Below, in pieces: positions 15,266 through 30,589 of a DNA stretch of 32,638 nucleotides; the stretch's first letter is position 1, and every line of letters begins with the position of its first letter. Location: assembly GCA_007121775.1 (NCBI GenBank), contig SKJY01000320.1, positions 1 to 32,638 of the forward strand, read 5' to 3'. Origin of the DNA: Gemmatimonadota bacterium. Lineage in GTDB: Bacteria; Gemmatimonadota; Gemmatimonadetes; Longimicrobiales; Gaopeijiaceae. The notes under the pieces are model-generated. The model saw nothing but the letters and a program-made list of their open reading frames with translations. It was not told the DNA's origin and searched no databases. Both the position numbers and the translations under genes were made by a program.

Positions 15266-16681
15266 CTATTTTCGGTCCCTGCTCGGTCCCTCCAGGTTGT
15301 AGCGACGCAGCTTGGTGTAGAGGCTCTGTCGGCTCACACCCAGGAGTTCGGCCGCGGCGGTGCGGTTGTCGTCGGTCAGCTCCAGCGCCGATTCGATGAA
15401 GTGCGCCTCCACGATGGCCGTGGTGTTCTGCACCAACTCCTTCAGCGACACCTTGCCCACCTGGTGGGTGAGCTCATCCATGGTCCGGGAGAGGTCCCGT
15501 CGGGCGGTGCGATCCACCGCGAGGCGGCGGCTCACGTTCCGGACGATGATCCCGATCCCCGGCGGATCCATCTCCTGAAGAAGGATCCCGGATAGCTCCA
15601 CCTCCGTCTCCAGATCCAACTCTCCCAGGAGGGTGGTGGGGAAGAGCCGCACTACCCCGAACTTCTGGAGGTTCGCAAGGAGAACGGTGAGATCCGCACC
15701 GGGGCGTCCCAGCCACCGACCCAGGCTCTCACCCACCGCCTCGTCCTCGGACGAGAGTTGAACCAGGTCCAGAAAGGCCCGATTCGCCCCCATTACCCGG
15801 GCGTCCATGTCCGTCACTACCCATCCATCGGGGGCGTTGGAGAGGAGCTTCAGGGAGCGGAGGTCCCGACTGCCCATATCCGACGCCGACATCTGGATGG
15901 GTCTCAGATGCACCAGGAAGACCCGGGACCGGTCTTCCCGGATCAGGGAGGCCTCGAACCACCAGGCGCTCCCGGGGCCCAGGCTGATGGGGACCGGCTC
16001 GCCGCGGCCCGTGTCTCCCACCTGGGCCAGATGCCTGCGAACCTCCTCGGACTCGTCGTAGTCCAGGTCCATCCCCTCGGGGATACGGGCGTCCAGGAGG
16101 TCTCTCAGCGAGCGCCCGAACGCCTTCCCGGCAGCCTCATTGGCATCCACTACCCGCCGGTTGTCGGCCTCCACCAGGAGGACGGCCTCGGTGGACCGTT
16201 GGAAGAGGAGGCGGTAGCGCGTTTCCACCTGGCGGAGCCGCCAGTAGTCCCGCTCAAGCGCCTGTTGGGCGTCCACCAACTGTTTCTGGAGTTCGGACAG
16301 GGCCCTTAGGTCCCGACCCAACGCCAGCAACCGGCCCTCCTCGTCGTAACGCACCACCGTGTAGCTCACCGGGATCTCCACCCCATCCCGGAAGACCTGG
16401 TTCACCTGCCGGTAGCGGGACGCACCCTCTTGCCGCGCCTCCTGCAGGAGGCCCTCCACCTTGGTCCGGGTCTCGGAGGTCACCGTGTCGACCCACGGGC
16501 GGCCCAGCCAAGCGTCGGTGCCCTGCTGGGCAAACGCTCGCCCCCGATGGACCTCCTCCACAGCCCCATCGGGGCCGATGAGGACGGCCAGGTCCGAGGA
16601 AGCCCGGATCAGACGATCTATTATGGGGTCACCGGTGGATCCCTGGGATTCCGGTGCCTGTGTTTCAAAGATTCTATTCAA
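15266..16681 (-). CDS. ppsR: PpsR/CrtJ-type photosynthesis gene repressor
   Basis: A 471-residue regulator with three PAS-like domains (about 20-125, 153-265, 277-385), a helical linker rich in Gln/Leu (126-150) between the first two, and a C-terminal Fis-type helix-turn-helix (428-465) with DDNRTAAAELLGVSRQSLYTKLRRYNL-like sequence. PpsR represses bch, crt and puc genes by binding TGT-N12-ACA pairs, exactly the sites seen at 15182-15225 and 17785-17818. No cysteine occurs anywhere in the protein, so the disulphide or thiol switch described in Rhodobacter cannot operate here. The start is a TTG at 16681 with AAGGGG 6 bases upstream; no better ATG is near. The gene follows aerR on the same strand and ends at an intrinsic terminator. 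Confidence 0.92.
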   Translation of the reverse strand: MNRIFETQAPESQGSTGDPIIDRLIRASSDLAVLIGPDGAVEEVHRGRAFAQQGTDAWLGRPWVDTVTSETRTKVEGLLQEARQEGASRYRQVNQVFRDGVEIPVSYTVVRYDEEGRLLALGRDLRALSELQKQLVDAQQALERDYWRLRQVETRYRLLFQRSTEAVLLVEADNRRVVDANEAAGKAFGRSLRDLLDARIPEGMDLDYDESEEVRRHLAQVGDTGRGEPVPISLGPGSAWWFEASLIREDRSRVFLVHLRPIQMSASDMGSRDLRSLKLLSNAPDGWVVTDMDARVMGANRAFLDLVQLSSEDEAVGESLGRWLGRPGADLTVLLANLQKFGVVRLFPTTLLGELDLETEVELSGILLQEMDPPGIGIIVRNVSRRLAVDRTARRDLSRTMDELTHQVGKVSLKELVQNTTAIVEAHFIESALELTDDNRTAAAELLGVSRQSLYTKLRRYNLEGPSRDRK

Positions 16682-16701
16682 CGTGGACCCCTTCTCCCGG
16701 T

Positions 16702-16757
16702 CCGGGGGGTCCAGCCCCCGGCTCTAAAGGCGAGGAGGTGAGTGGTCGCAGCGACCA
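16702..16757 (-). promoter_or_regulatory. Two hairpins in the aerR-ppsR intergenic RNA
   Basis: CCGGGGG (16702-16708) pairs perfectly with CCCCCGG (16715-16721) around 6 bases; TGGTCGC (16743-16749) and GCGACCA (16751-16757) form a second inverted repeat around one base. Both lie between the aerR stop (16765) and the ppsR ribosome site (16688-16698). Neither has a T tract. They may set the ratio of AerR to PpsR by attenuation or RNA processing. Confidence 0.5.
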
Positions 16758-16764
16758 GGCATAG

Positions 16765-17766
16765 CTACCTGGACCTCTTCGGACCCTGGATGAAGGTCCG
16801 GGCCACTGCCGGTGCGGACTCAGCGTCGGAGGCGGAGCCGTCGGCTCCCACCCGCTTCACCAGATCCGGCACGCGAGTCAATGCTCCTCCCCCCACCATC
16901 ACGGCGATGGACGGATTGCGGGACTTCACCCGCACCCGTTCGATTTCCCGGGCCAGATCGTCCAATCCGGATGACGTCGCCACCGAGAAGGCCACCACAT
17001 CGAAGTGGGTCTCTGCGACCCGGTCCGAGGTGGCGTAGGGGAGGAAGGGGGGACCCATCTCCACTCCCCATCCATCCAGACGGAAGAAGTGGGAAGTAAT
17101 GAGGAGTCCCAGGGTGTGCTGTTGCCCCGGCAGGGCCGAAAGGATGATCTGGCTCCGATCGGGAACGCCGTTTTCGAGGCGGGTCGGTATCTTCCGGAGG
17201 GTGGAGCGTACCAGGCGCTGGAGCCGTCCCAGCACCAGGGTGACCTCCACGAAGTCGCATGAATCGTCCTCCCACCAATCACCGAGCCGGTGGGCGGTGG
17301 GAGGGATGAGAGACGACAGGATCCCCTCCGGAGAGATCCCGTCGCGGATGAGTCCGGCGACGAACCGGTCAACGGCGTCGTCGTCATGGGTGCGCACCAC
17401 CCGGATGAACTCCTCGACGTCATCGTCCCGAACCTCCCGGGACGATATGGGAAGGTTCGGGGAACCGTCTTGATCGGACATCGACAGGCCTCCAGGGAAC
17501 CCTGCCCCTGGTTCGTTTGACAGCAGGTGGCGGATCCGGTTCGTGCTCCGAATCCGTCCGGAACGGGCCGAGGATGGGCGCATGACCTGGAGGAGCCCGT
17601 GCTTCCCGAGGGAAGGGGTAGAGAGTTCCTGGAGCATGACGCGTCGATCCTCCTTGTTCAGTAGCCCGAGCCCGTATTCGCCGGTGAGGGGGTCCGGGCC
17701 CTGGACCATGGAGCCGGAGGATACCTTCCCATCTGCCCCGGATCCGTTGGGCTCCCACCGGATCAC
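16765..17766 (-). CDS. aerR: AerR/PpaA-type cobalamin-binding antirepressor of PpsR
   Basis: The B12-binding signature SALPGQQHTLGLLITSHFF and LGDWWEDDSCDFVEVTLVLGRLQ of the AerR/PpaA family are clear; the axial His is H122 counted from the internal ATG at 17481. AerR binds cobalamin in light and relieves PpsR/CrtJ repression. Two starts look usable. A GTG at 17766 (333 residues) follows a purine-rich AAGGGGGGAGGG leader directly after the predicted promoter. An ATG at 17481 (238 residues) has GGAGG at 17489-17493 (complement), 7 bases upstream. Rhodobacter capsulatus AerR is also made as long and short forms, so both may be real. The gene is adjacent to ppsR, as in many purple bacteria, and divergent from bchF with shared PpsR-type boxes. 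Confidence 0.88.
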   Translation of the reverse strand: MIRWEPNGSGADGKVSSGSMVQGPDPLTGEYGLGLLNKEDRRVMLQELSTPSLGKHGLLQVMRPSSARSGRIRSTNRIRHLLSNEPGAGFPGGLSMSDQDGSPNLPISSREVRDDDVEEFIRVVRTHDDDAVDRFVAGLIRDGISPEGILSSLIPPTAHRLGDWWEDDSCDFVEVTLVLGRLQRLVRSTLRKIPTRLENGVPDRSQIILSALPGQQHTLGLLITSHFFRLDGWGVEMGPPFLPYATSDRVAETHFDVVAFSVATSSGLDDLAREIERVRVKSRNPSIAVMVGGGALTRVPDLVKRVGADGSASDAESAPAVARTFIQGPKRSR

Positions 17767-17784
17767 CCCTCCCCCCTTGAATAA

Positions 17785-19721
<1,937 letters not shown>

Positions 19722-19724
19722 TCC

Positions 19725-21404
19725 ATGGAGCTCACCATCTGGACCTACGAGGGTCCGCCCCATGTGGGGGCCATGCGGGTGGCCACGGGGATGAAGGATC
19801 TTCACTACGTCCTTCACGCTCCCCAGGGCGACACCTACGCAGACCTCCTCTTCACCATGATCGAGCGGAGGGATCACCGCCCGCCCGTCACCTACACCAC
19901 CTTCCAGGCCCAGGATCTGGGGGGCGACACGGCGGGGCTGGTGAAGGAGGCAACCCAGGCAGCGTACGAGCGCTTCCGTCCCCAGGCTCTCCTGGTGGGG
20001 GCCTCGTGCACCGCGGAGCTGATCCAGGATGACCCGGGGAATCTGGCGGGAAGTCTGGGGTTGCCCGTTCCGGTGATTCCACTGGAACTCCCGGCCTATC
20101 AGCGAAAGGAGAACTGGGGCGCCTCCGAGACCTTCTATCAGATCGTCCGGACCCTCTGCCTCCCCCATGCACCGCCACCGACGTGGCGTCGCCCGCCGCC
20201 GGAGGGCCGGCGGCCGGTGTGCAACCTGCTGGGACCCACGGCGCTCGGGTTCCGGCACCGCGACGATATCCGGGAGGTCTCGAGCCTCCTGGATCGGATG
20301 GGGGTGGATGTGGGAGTGGTGGCACCCCTCGGCGCCTCCCCTGCGGATGTGGCCCGTCTCGGCGAAGCCGACTTCAATGTGGTCCTCTATCCCGAGGTGG
20401 GGCGGACCGCGGCGAGCTGGCTCAAGCGGACCTTCAAGCAACCCATGGTGGAGACGGTCCCCATCGGCGTGGGCGCCACCCGGGACTTCGTCCGGGAGGT
20501 GGCGGGGGTGGCGGGACTCGATGCCGACGGTGCCCTGGAGGCGGTGACGACCCGACTCCCCTGGTATTCCCGCTCGGTGGACTCCAACTACCTCACCGAC
20601 AAGCGGGTCTTCGTTTTCGGCGATGCCACCCACGCCGTTGCCGCAGCTCGGGTGGCCTCGGAAGAGATGGGGTTCAAGGTGGTGGGGCTCGGTGCCTACA
20701 ACCGGGAGTTCGCCCGGGAGGTCCGTGCCGCCGCCAGGAAGCTGGGGGTGGAGCCCCTCATCACCGACGACTACCTGGAGGTGGAGGAGGCCATTCAGGA
20801 GGCAGCCCCCGAGCTGGTTCTGGGGACGCAGATGGAGCGGCACATCGCCAAGCGCCTGGGCACCTTCTGTGCTGTGATCTCGGCACCGGTCCATGTGGAG
20901 GACTTCCCCGCCCGCTACTCGCCCCAGATGGGGCCTGAGGGGGCCAACGTCCTCTTCGACACCTGGGTCCACCCCCTCATGATGGGGCTCGAGGAGCACC
21001 TTCTGGGGATGTTCCAGGACGACTTCGAGTTCGGTAATGACCGCTCCCCCTCGCATCTGGCGGCAGCCCGGCCCTCATCGACGAACGGGCGGGCCGCTGA
21101 GGCGCCCCCGGAGAGTGAAGACCTCGGGAAGGAAGGGGCGACAGTAGCTGCCTCCACCCCCGCCGCGCCGGATGGCGCCGCCCCGGAAGCGGGCGAGGCC
21201 CGGGCCACGTCCACCTCTGCCCCCACTCCCGCAGGTACGGAGTTGGTCTGGGATGACGAGGCCCAGGCAGAGCTCAGGAAGATCCCCTTCTTCGTCCGCA
21301 AGAAGGCCAGGCGCAACACGGAAGCCTTCGCCCGTCAGCAGGGACTCACCGAGATCTCGGTGGAGACCCTGTACGAGGCGAAGGCCCACTTCGGATCCAG
21401 ATGA
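19725..21404 (+). CDS. bchB: Dark-operative protochlorophyllide reductase, subunit B
   Basis: A protein of 559 residues. D36 in [19 protein letters not shown] is the aspartate ligand of the NB cluster, and the catalytic-region VFGDATH and [10 protein letters not shown] segments are present. After about residue 430 there is a low-complexity Ala/Pro/Glu/Thr linker of roughly 65 residues, then the conserved C-terminal domain ([20 protein letters not shown] ... [13 protein letters not shown]). That linker makes it longer than the usual 510-530 residues. It starts 3 bases after the bchN stop, with GGAGGTG overlapping the bchN end. It forms the N2B2 complex with BchN. Confidence 0.96.
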   Translation: MELTIWTYEGPPHVGAMRVATGMKDLHYVLHAPQGDTYADLLFTMIERRDHRPPVTYTTFQAQDLGGDTAGLVKEATQAAYERFRPQALLVGASCTAELIQDDPGNLAGSLGLPVPVIPLELPAYQRKENWGASETFYQIVRTLCLPHAPPPTWRRPPPEGRRPVCNLLGPTALGFRHRDDIREVSSLLDRMGVDVGVVAPLGASPADVARLGEADFNVVLYPEVGRTAASWLKRTFKQPMVETVPIGVGATRDFVREVAGVAGLDADGALEAVTTRLPWYSRSVDSNYLTDKRVFVFGDATHAVAAARVASEEMGFKVVGLGAYNREFAREVRAAARKLGVEPLITDDYLEVEEAIQEAAPELVLGTQMERHIAKRLGTFCAVISAPVHVEDFPARYSPQMGPEGANVLFDTWVHPLMMGLEEHLLGMFQDDFEFGNDRSPSHLAAARPSSTNGRAAEAPPESEDLGKEGATVAASTPAAPDGAAPEAGEARATSTSAPTPAGTELVWDDEAQAELRKIPFFVRKKARRNTEAFARQQGLTEISVETLYEAKAHFGSR

Positions 21405-21421
21405 GGATCGGGACGGCGGTG

Positions 21422-21435
21422 CGGGGGTTCCCCCG
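21422..21435 (+). repeat. Short GC hairpin between bchB and bchH
   Basis: CGGGGG-TT-CCCCCG is a self-complementary 14-mer in the 106-base gap between bchB and bchH. It lacks a T tract. The gap otherwise holds only the strong bchH ribosome site AAAGGAGAT (21495-21503). It may act as an RNA processing or stability element. Confidence 0.35.
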
Positions 21436-21510
21436 TCGATGGGCCCGACCGTCGCCCAAGGCCCCCCTGCCAAGCGTCGGGGAGCTGAGCTTCCAAAGGA
21501 GATCGAAGCA

Positions 21511-26221
<4,711 letters not shown>

Positions 26222-26222
<1 letters not shown>

Positions 26223-27010
26223 TGACCGCCCACGCTCCCGACCTCCCCCCGCCCCCCTCTCCCTCCTCGTCCGGGTCTCCGGGCGAGGCGCCGGAGACGT
26301 GGGGCCGGCGGAGCCGTTCCGTACGGGAGTACTTCGAGGACCGGGCAGAGAACTGGATCCGCCTCACCTCCGATGCACCCCTCACCGGGATTCGTGAGAC
26401 GGTGCGGGAGGGGCGGCGAAGGATGCGAGATACCCTGGCCTCATGGGTGCTGGAGCCCGGTGGGGTCTCCTCGGTCCTCGACGCCGGGTGTGGGCCCGGT
26501 GAGCTCTCCCTCCACCTGGCTCGCTCCGGCGTTCGGGTGACGGGGGTGGACCTCTCCGAGCCCCTGGTGGAGGCGGGACGCCGCCGTGCCCGGGAGGCCG
26601 GCCTGGCGGAACGGGTCGAACTCCATGCCGGGGACATGCTCTCCCCCCCCGGCGGTCCCTGGGACTGCGTGGTGGCCATGGATTCGCTCCTCTACTACGA
26701 CGACCAGGAGAGCGTGGAGGGGCTGGTGGTCCTGGCGGGGTGCGCCCGGGAACGGCTTCTGGTGACGGTGGCTCCCAGGACCCTGGTGCTGGGGGCCATG
26801 CACCGGGTCGGTGCCCTCTTCCCCCGGCGGGATCGGGCCCCGGGTATTCAACCGGTTCGCATCGATCCGTTCTTCCGCCGTCTCCTGGCCGACCCCCGGA
26901 TGGCCGGTTGGGAGCGGGGCCGTGAACTGAGGGTGCAGTCGGGCTTCTACATCTCCCATGCGGTGGAACTCCGCCGCCCCCGGCCCCAGGCCGGTGAGGA
27001 GGAGAGATGA
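26222..27010 (+). CDS. bchM: Magnesium-protoporphyrin IX methyltransferase
   Basis: A 262-residue SAM-dependent methyltransferase. The SAM-binding motif VLDAGCGPGELSLHLA lies at 85-100, the acidic GVDLS strand follows, and VVAMDSLLYYD is motif II. The conserved VREYF(x)RAENW near residue 34 and a C-terminal FYISHAVELRR are as in BchM. It methylates the ring-C propionate of Mg-protoporphyrin IX, preparing the AcsF substrate. The N-terminus is a Pro/Ser-rich stretch of about 25 residues. It overlaps bchL by TGATG and lhaA by ATGA. Confidence 0.95.
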
Positions 27011-28443
27011 AGACGGGAGGGTGGGCCGGAATGCTCTCGGAGTTGGGGACTCGGTGGCTTCCCTTCGCGGACGCCGCCACCGACGAGTTGCCCCTTTCCA
27101 GGCTGGTTCGTCTCGCCCTCTTCCAGGTGTCGGTGGGGATGGCCCTGACCCTCCTCTTGGGGGTCCTGAACCGGGTCATGATCGTGGAGTTGGGGGTCGG
27201 CGCAGCCCTGGTAGCCACCATGGTGGCCATCCCCCTCCTCTTCGCTCCCCTGCGGGCAGTGATCGGCTTCCGCTCCGACATCCACCGGTCGTCGTTCGGA
27301 TGGCGGCGGGTACCCTACCTCTGGTTCGGCACCCTCCTGCAGTTCGCCGGCTTTGCCGTCATGCCCTTCGGGATCCTCCTCCTGGGAGGAGGTGAGATGG
27401 GGCCGGCGTGGGCCGGATACCTGGGTGCGGGGCTGGCCTTCCTCATGGTGGGGGCCGGTGCCCACACGGTGCAGACCGCCGGGTTGGCCTTGGCCACCGA
27501 CCTGGCCAGAAAGGAGGATCGCCCCCGGGTGGTGGCGCTCCTCTACCTCTTCCTCCTGGCGGGGATGCTCCTTTCGGCGCTGGTCTACGCCCGCCTCCTG
27601 GCGGACTTCTCCGCCGTCCGCCTGATCCAGGTGGTGCAGGCGGCGGCGGTGGTGACGCTGGTGCTGAATGTGGTGGCCCTCTGGAAGCAGGAGGCCCGCC
27701 GCCCCGAGCTGGCAGGCGTCGTCTCGGAGGGGCAGCCGCAGCGGTTCAGTGAGGCGTGGCGGCGCTTCACCCGCGGGGGGCGGGCGACCCGCCTCCTGGT
27801 GGCGGTGGGGCTCGGCGCCATCGGGTTTTCCATGCAGGAGGTCCTGCTGGAGCCCTTCGGAGGCGAGGTGCTGGGAATGAGCGTGGCGGCCACCTCACTG
27901 CTCACCGCCATCACGGCGGTTGGCGCGTTGGTGGCATTCACGTGGAGCGCCCGGGTGCTGGGCCGGGGGGTGGATGCCTGCCGGCTCGCTGCGTTGGGGA
28001 TGCTCCTGGGGGTGGTGGCCTTCGCCTTCATCCTCCTGGCAGGACCCACCAAGCTGCCCCTCCTGCTCCAGATCGGATCGGGACTCCTGGGCATGGGAGG
28101 GGGCTTTTTCCTGGTGGGGACCCTCACGGCGGCCATGGACCTCCAGGACACGGAGGGGAACGGACTGGCCATGGGTGCGTGGGGCGCGGTGCAGGCGTCG
28201 GCCATGGGGCTGGCTGTCCTCGGCGGCGGCGTGATCCGGGATCTGACTGCAGGCCTGGCCGAGGCCGGCCGGTTGGGACCCGGGGTCACAGGCGCCGATG
28301 CAGGATACATGGTGGTGTTTCAACTGGAGATGCTCGCCCTCTTCTTGGCCATGGCGGTTTTGGGACCGCTGGTCGCAGGGGGGCGCAGGATCTCCGCGGA
28401 CTCGCGCCGGTCGCGTTTCGGCCTGGCCGAGCTCCCCGGGTAA
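27007..28443 (+). CDS. lhaA: LH1 assembly protein LhaA (PucC family)
   Basis: A 478-residue membrane protein with twelve predicted helices. Family markers include LFQVSVGMALTLLLGVLNRVM, RAVIGFRSDIHRSSFGWRRVPY and FSMQEVLLEPFGGEVLGM. It lies between bchM and puhA, the standard position of LhaA, needed for LH1 assembly and probably for handing pigment to antenna peptides. The start ATG overlaps bchM by ATGA. It is a distant paralogue of the bch2 product at 12935. Confidence 0.92.
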   Translation: MKTGGWAGMLSELGTRWLPFADAATDELPLSRLVRLALFQVSVGMALTLLLGVLNRVMIVELGVGAALVATMVAIPLLFAPLRAVIGFRSDIHRSSFGWRRVPYLWFGTLLQFAGFAVMPFGILLLGGGEMGPAWAGYLGAGLAFLMVGAGAHTVQTAGLALATDLARKEDRPRVVALLYLFLLAGMLLSALVYARLLADFSAVRLIQVVQAAAVVTLVLNVVALWKQEARRPELAGVVSEGQPQRFSEAWRRFTRGGRATRLLVAVGLGAIGFSMQEVLLEPFGGEVLGMSVAATSLLTAITAVGALVAFTWSARVLGRGVDACRLAALGMLLGVVAFAFILLAGPTKLPLLLQIGSGLLGMGGGFFLVGTLTAAMDLQDTEGNGLAMGAWGAVQASAMGLAVLGGGVIRDLTAGLAEAGRLGPGVTGADAGYMVVFQLEMLALFLAMAVLGPLVAGGRRISADSRRSRFGLAELPG

Positions 28444-28464
28444 TCCCGAACACGGAGGTGTAGC

Positions 28465-28746
28465 ATGGAAAACGAGTACCTGAATCTGGGCCAGATCAGC
28501 ATATATGTCTTCTGGGCCTTCTTTGCCCTTCTCATCATCTACCTCAGGAGGGAAGACAAGCGGGAAGGGTATCCGCTGGATACGGCCGACGGACGCCGGG
28601 TCACGGTGGAGGGCTTCCCCAAGACGCCCGAACCGAAGCAGCCGGTGCAGGCCAAGCACCCGGCGCTGGTGGGCAAATCGGAAGCCGAGATCATCGAACG
28701 AACCCGGGCCGGAGCTGAGGCCGGTCCCGCGAAGGAGGAGAACTGA
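28465..28746 (+). CDS. puhA: Reaction-centre H subunit, transmembrane part (split puhA, first half)
   Basis: A 93-residue protein with one membrane helix (about 11-27, [17 protein letters not shown]), followed by [18 protein letters not shown], which matches the H subunit just after its helix (REGYPLE in Rhodobacter). It ends with a charged tail at a point equal to about residue 95 of normal PuhA. The rest of the subunit is the next gene. GGAGGTG lies about 7 bases before the ATG. The gene stop shares a base with the start of the second half (TGATG). Confidence 0.93.
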   Translation: MENEYLNLGQISIYVFWAFFALLIIYLRREDKREGYPLDTADGRRVTVEGFPKTPEPKQPVQAKHPALVGKSEAEIIERTRAGAEAGPAKEEN

Positions 28747-29276
28747 TGTCTCTCAAGGCAAAGTCATTCGGAAATCATCCGGGAGCGGCGCTTCAGCCCA
28801 CCGGTGATCCCATGAAGGACGGGCTCGGCCCGGCAGCATGGAACCCGGACCGGTCGGACCGGCCCGACTACACGCACGACGGAAAGCCCCGGATCCAGCC
28901 CATGAGCAATCTCCCTGGTTGGTCCGTGGAGCGCCGGGATCCGGATCCCCACGGGATGGTGGTGCGAGGTGCGGATGGAGTGGTGGCAGGCACGGTGGTG
29001 GACCTCTGGGTGGATCTGGCGGAGCCGCAGATCCGGTATCTGACCGTTGAGTTGGCCGAAGGGGAGGGGGTGGTTCTCCTGCCCATCGCCTACTGCCGGG
29101 TTCGGCGCCGGGACCGTTCGGTGAATGTGAAGTCCATCAAGGCCGCCCACTTCAAGGACGTGCCCCGGACCCGTTCGCCGAACCAGATCACGCTGCTGGA
29201 AGAAGACCGGATCGTTGCGTACTATGCTGGTGGATACATGTACGCGGATCCGTCGCGGTCCGAGCCGTTCTTCTAG
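28746..29276 (+). CDS. puhA: Reaction-centre H subunit, cytoplasmic part (split puhA, second half)
   Basis: A 176-residue soluble protein equal to the H-subunit cytoplasmic domain: PTGDPMKDGLGPAAW matches the Rhodobacter PTGDPMKDGVGPASW block; VVDLWVDLAEPQIRYLTVEL, NQITLLEEDRIVAYYAGGYMYA follow as the PRC-barrel core and C-terminus. A strong AAGGAGGAG (28732-28740) precedes its ATG, which argues for a true separate gene and not a sequencing frameshift. Both halves together (269 residues) equal a normal PuhA. From memory, the Gemmatimonas phototrophica photosystem structure also has H in two polypeptides. Its job is to cap the L/M heterodimer and guide proton uptake to QB. Confidence 0.93.
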   Translation: MSLKAKSFGNHPGAALQPTGDPMKDGLGPAAWNPDRSDRPDYTHDGKPRIQPMSNLPGWSVERRDPDPHGMVVRGADGVVAGTVVDLWVDLAEPQIRYLTVELAEGEGVVLLPIAYCRVRRRDRSVNVKSIKAAHFKDVPRTRSPNQITLLEEDRIVAYYAGGYMYADPSRSEPFF

Positions 29277-29294
29277 AATACCCGGGAGGTCTGG

Positions 29295-30050
29295 ATGCCT
29301 CTTCGTCCACCTGGCGATTCGGCAGCAGTTGAAGATTCTGGATCGGGGAGTGGGCCGGTCTACATCGATGGGATCAATGAGCCCCTCCCAGAGGGCGAGA
29401 CGCTCCTCTGGGAGGGGAGGCCTGAACTGATCCCCCTGGCCATGCGCGCCCTGTATCTGCGGTTGTTCATCATCTACTGGGCGGTGCTGGCGGTGGTCTG
29501 GCTTGGCCAGGGACTCGTCACCGGACGCCCTGGATCGGCTCTGGCTGCGGATCTCACCTGGCTGGTAGTGGTGGGACTCGTGGGCTCGGGAATGGTCCTG
29601 GGCCTGGCCTGGGCCGTGCGCCGCAGCACCACCTACGCTCTCACCGACCGGAGGGTGGTCATGCGGATGGGCGTCGCCCTTCCCGCTGTCCTGAACCTCC
29701 CCCTGGAGAAGATCCAGGAGGCCAACTTCCGGGGGTTCAGGGATGGGACCGGACTCATCACCTTCCGTCTCCCGCCCTCGGAACGGATGGGCGTGGTCTT
29801 CCTCTGGCCCCACCACCGCCCCTGGCGCTGGGGTCGGCCGGAACCGGCCTTCCGCGCCCTCCCCGACGCCGAGCAGGTGGCGCGGCGCGTGGGTGCGGCG
29901 GCGCAGGCGGCGCTTGGTGGCGAAGGGCCCCAGGTTACCGACGCGGGTCAGCCCCGGCGGAGTCGTGACGATTCGCTTCGGGGTGAGATGTCCCGGGACG
30001 GGGTGTCGGGAGGGGACGCACCGGCAGCGGCAGGGGGGATGGGGACATGA
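29295..30050 (+). CDS. puhB: Photosynthetic complex assembly protein PuhB
   Basis: A 251-residue protein with LPEGETLLWEGRPE at residues 31-44, two membrane helices (about 55-75 and 85-108) and a bacterial PH-like domain (YALTDRRVVMRMGVALPAVLNLPLEKIQ). This is PuhB, needed for efficient reaction-centre and LH1 assembly. The last ~45 residues are low complexity and unlike the family. GGGAGG lies about 7 bases before the ATG; it overlaps puhC by ATGA. Confidence 0.9.
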   Translation: MPLRPPGDSAAVEDSGSGSGPVYIDGINEPLPEGETLLWEGRPELIPLAMRALYLRLFIIYWAVLAVVWLGQGLVTGRPGSALAADLTWLVVVGLVGSGMVLGLAWAVRRSTTYALTDRRVVMRMGVALPAVLNLPLEKIQEANFRGFRDGTGLITFRLPPSERMGVVFLWPHHRPWRWGRPEPAFRALPDAEQVARRVGAAAQAALGGEGPQVTDAGQPRRSRDDSLRGEMSRDGVSGGDAPAAAGGMGT

Positions 30051-30577
30051 TCCGGTTTGAGGACGACGGGGGACTGCAGAAAAATCTGGTCCCTCCCCAG
30101 GCGCTCTGGGCCATCGCGGTACTCCTGGCTCTGGTGGTGGCCCTGGCCTTCATCGGGCGGACCACGGGTCTCGGTGTGACCACCTTCGACGCCACCGAGC
30201 GGGAAGGTGTGTTTCCGGTGGCGGAGCGATTCATCTCTTTCGGTGCCGAGGATCTGGCCGGGGGCGGGGACGTGCCCGTCATGGACGCGGAGACTGGGGA
30301 GATCCTGGTGGTACTGGAGCCGGGCCAGGGCGGCTTCCTCCGGGGAGCCATCCGTCCCCTGAGTCGGGAGCGACGGATCCGGAACGCGGATCCCGCCGAT
30401 CCCTATCGGCTCACCCGCTGGTCCGACGGCAGGCTCACGCTCCACGATCCCGTCTCCGACCTCAGGTTGGACCTGGCGGCCTACGGGGCCACCAACGCTG
30501 CTTCCTTCGCAGCCCTGCTCCCGCAGGGTCAATCCCTGGACCCCGCTGTCTCCGGTTCGCAGGATCCGGATGCCTAA
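30047..30577 (+). CDS. puhC: Photosynthetic complex assembly protein PuhC
   Basis: A 176-residue protein with one membrane helix (about 19-38) and a periplasmic or cytoplasmic domain. PuhC features are the LVPPQALWAIAVLLALVV start, an ERFISFGAEDLAGGGDVPVMDAETGE segment and RLTRWSDGRLTLHDPVS. PuhC assists reaction-centre and LH1 organisation. It is coupled to puhB (ATGA) and followed 12 bases later by orf110. Confidence 0.85.
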   Translation: MIRFEDDGGLQKNLVPPQALWAIAVLLALVVALAFIGRTTGLGVTTFDATEREGVFPVAERFISFGAEDLAGGGDVPVMDAETGEILVVLEPGQGGFLRGAIRPLSRERRIRNADPADPYRLTRWSDGRLTLHDPVSDLRLDLAAYGATNAASFAALLPQGQSLDPAVSGSQDPDA

Positions 30578-30589
30578 GGACTGAATTGC

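Noticed and set aside
28738..28750. Sequencing frameshift as the cause of the split puhA
   Set aside because: A strong AAGGAGGAG ribosome site and a TGATG junction precede the second half, and the same split is recalled from Gemmatimonas; raw reads would settle it.
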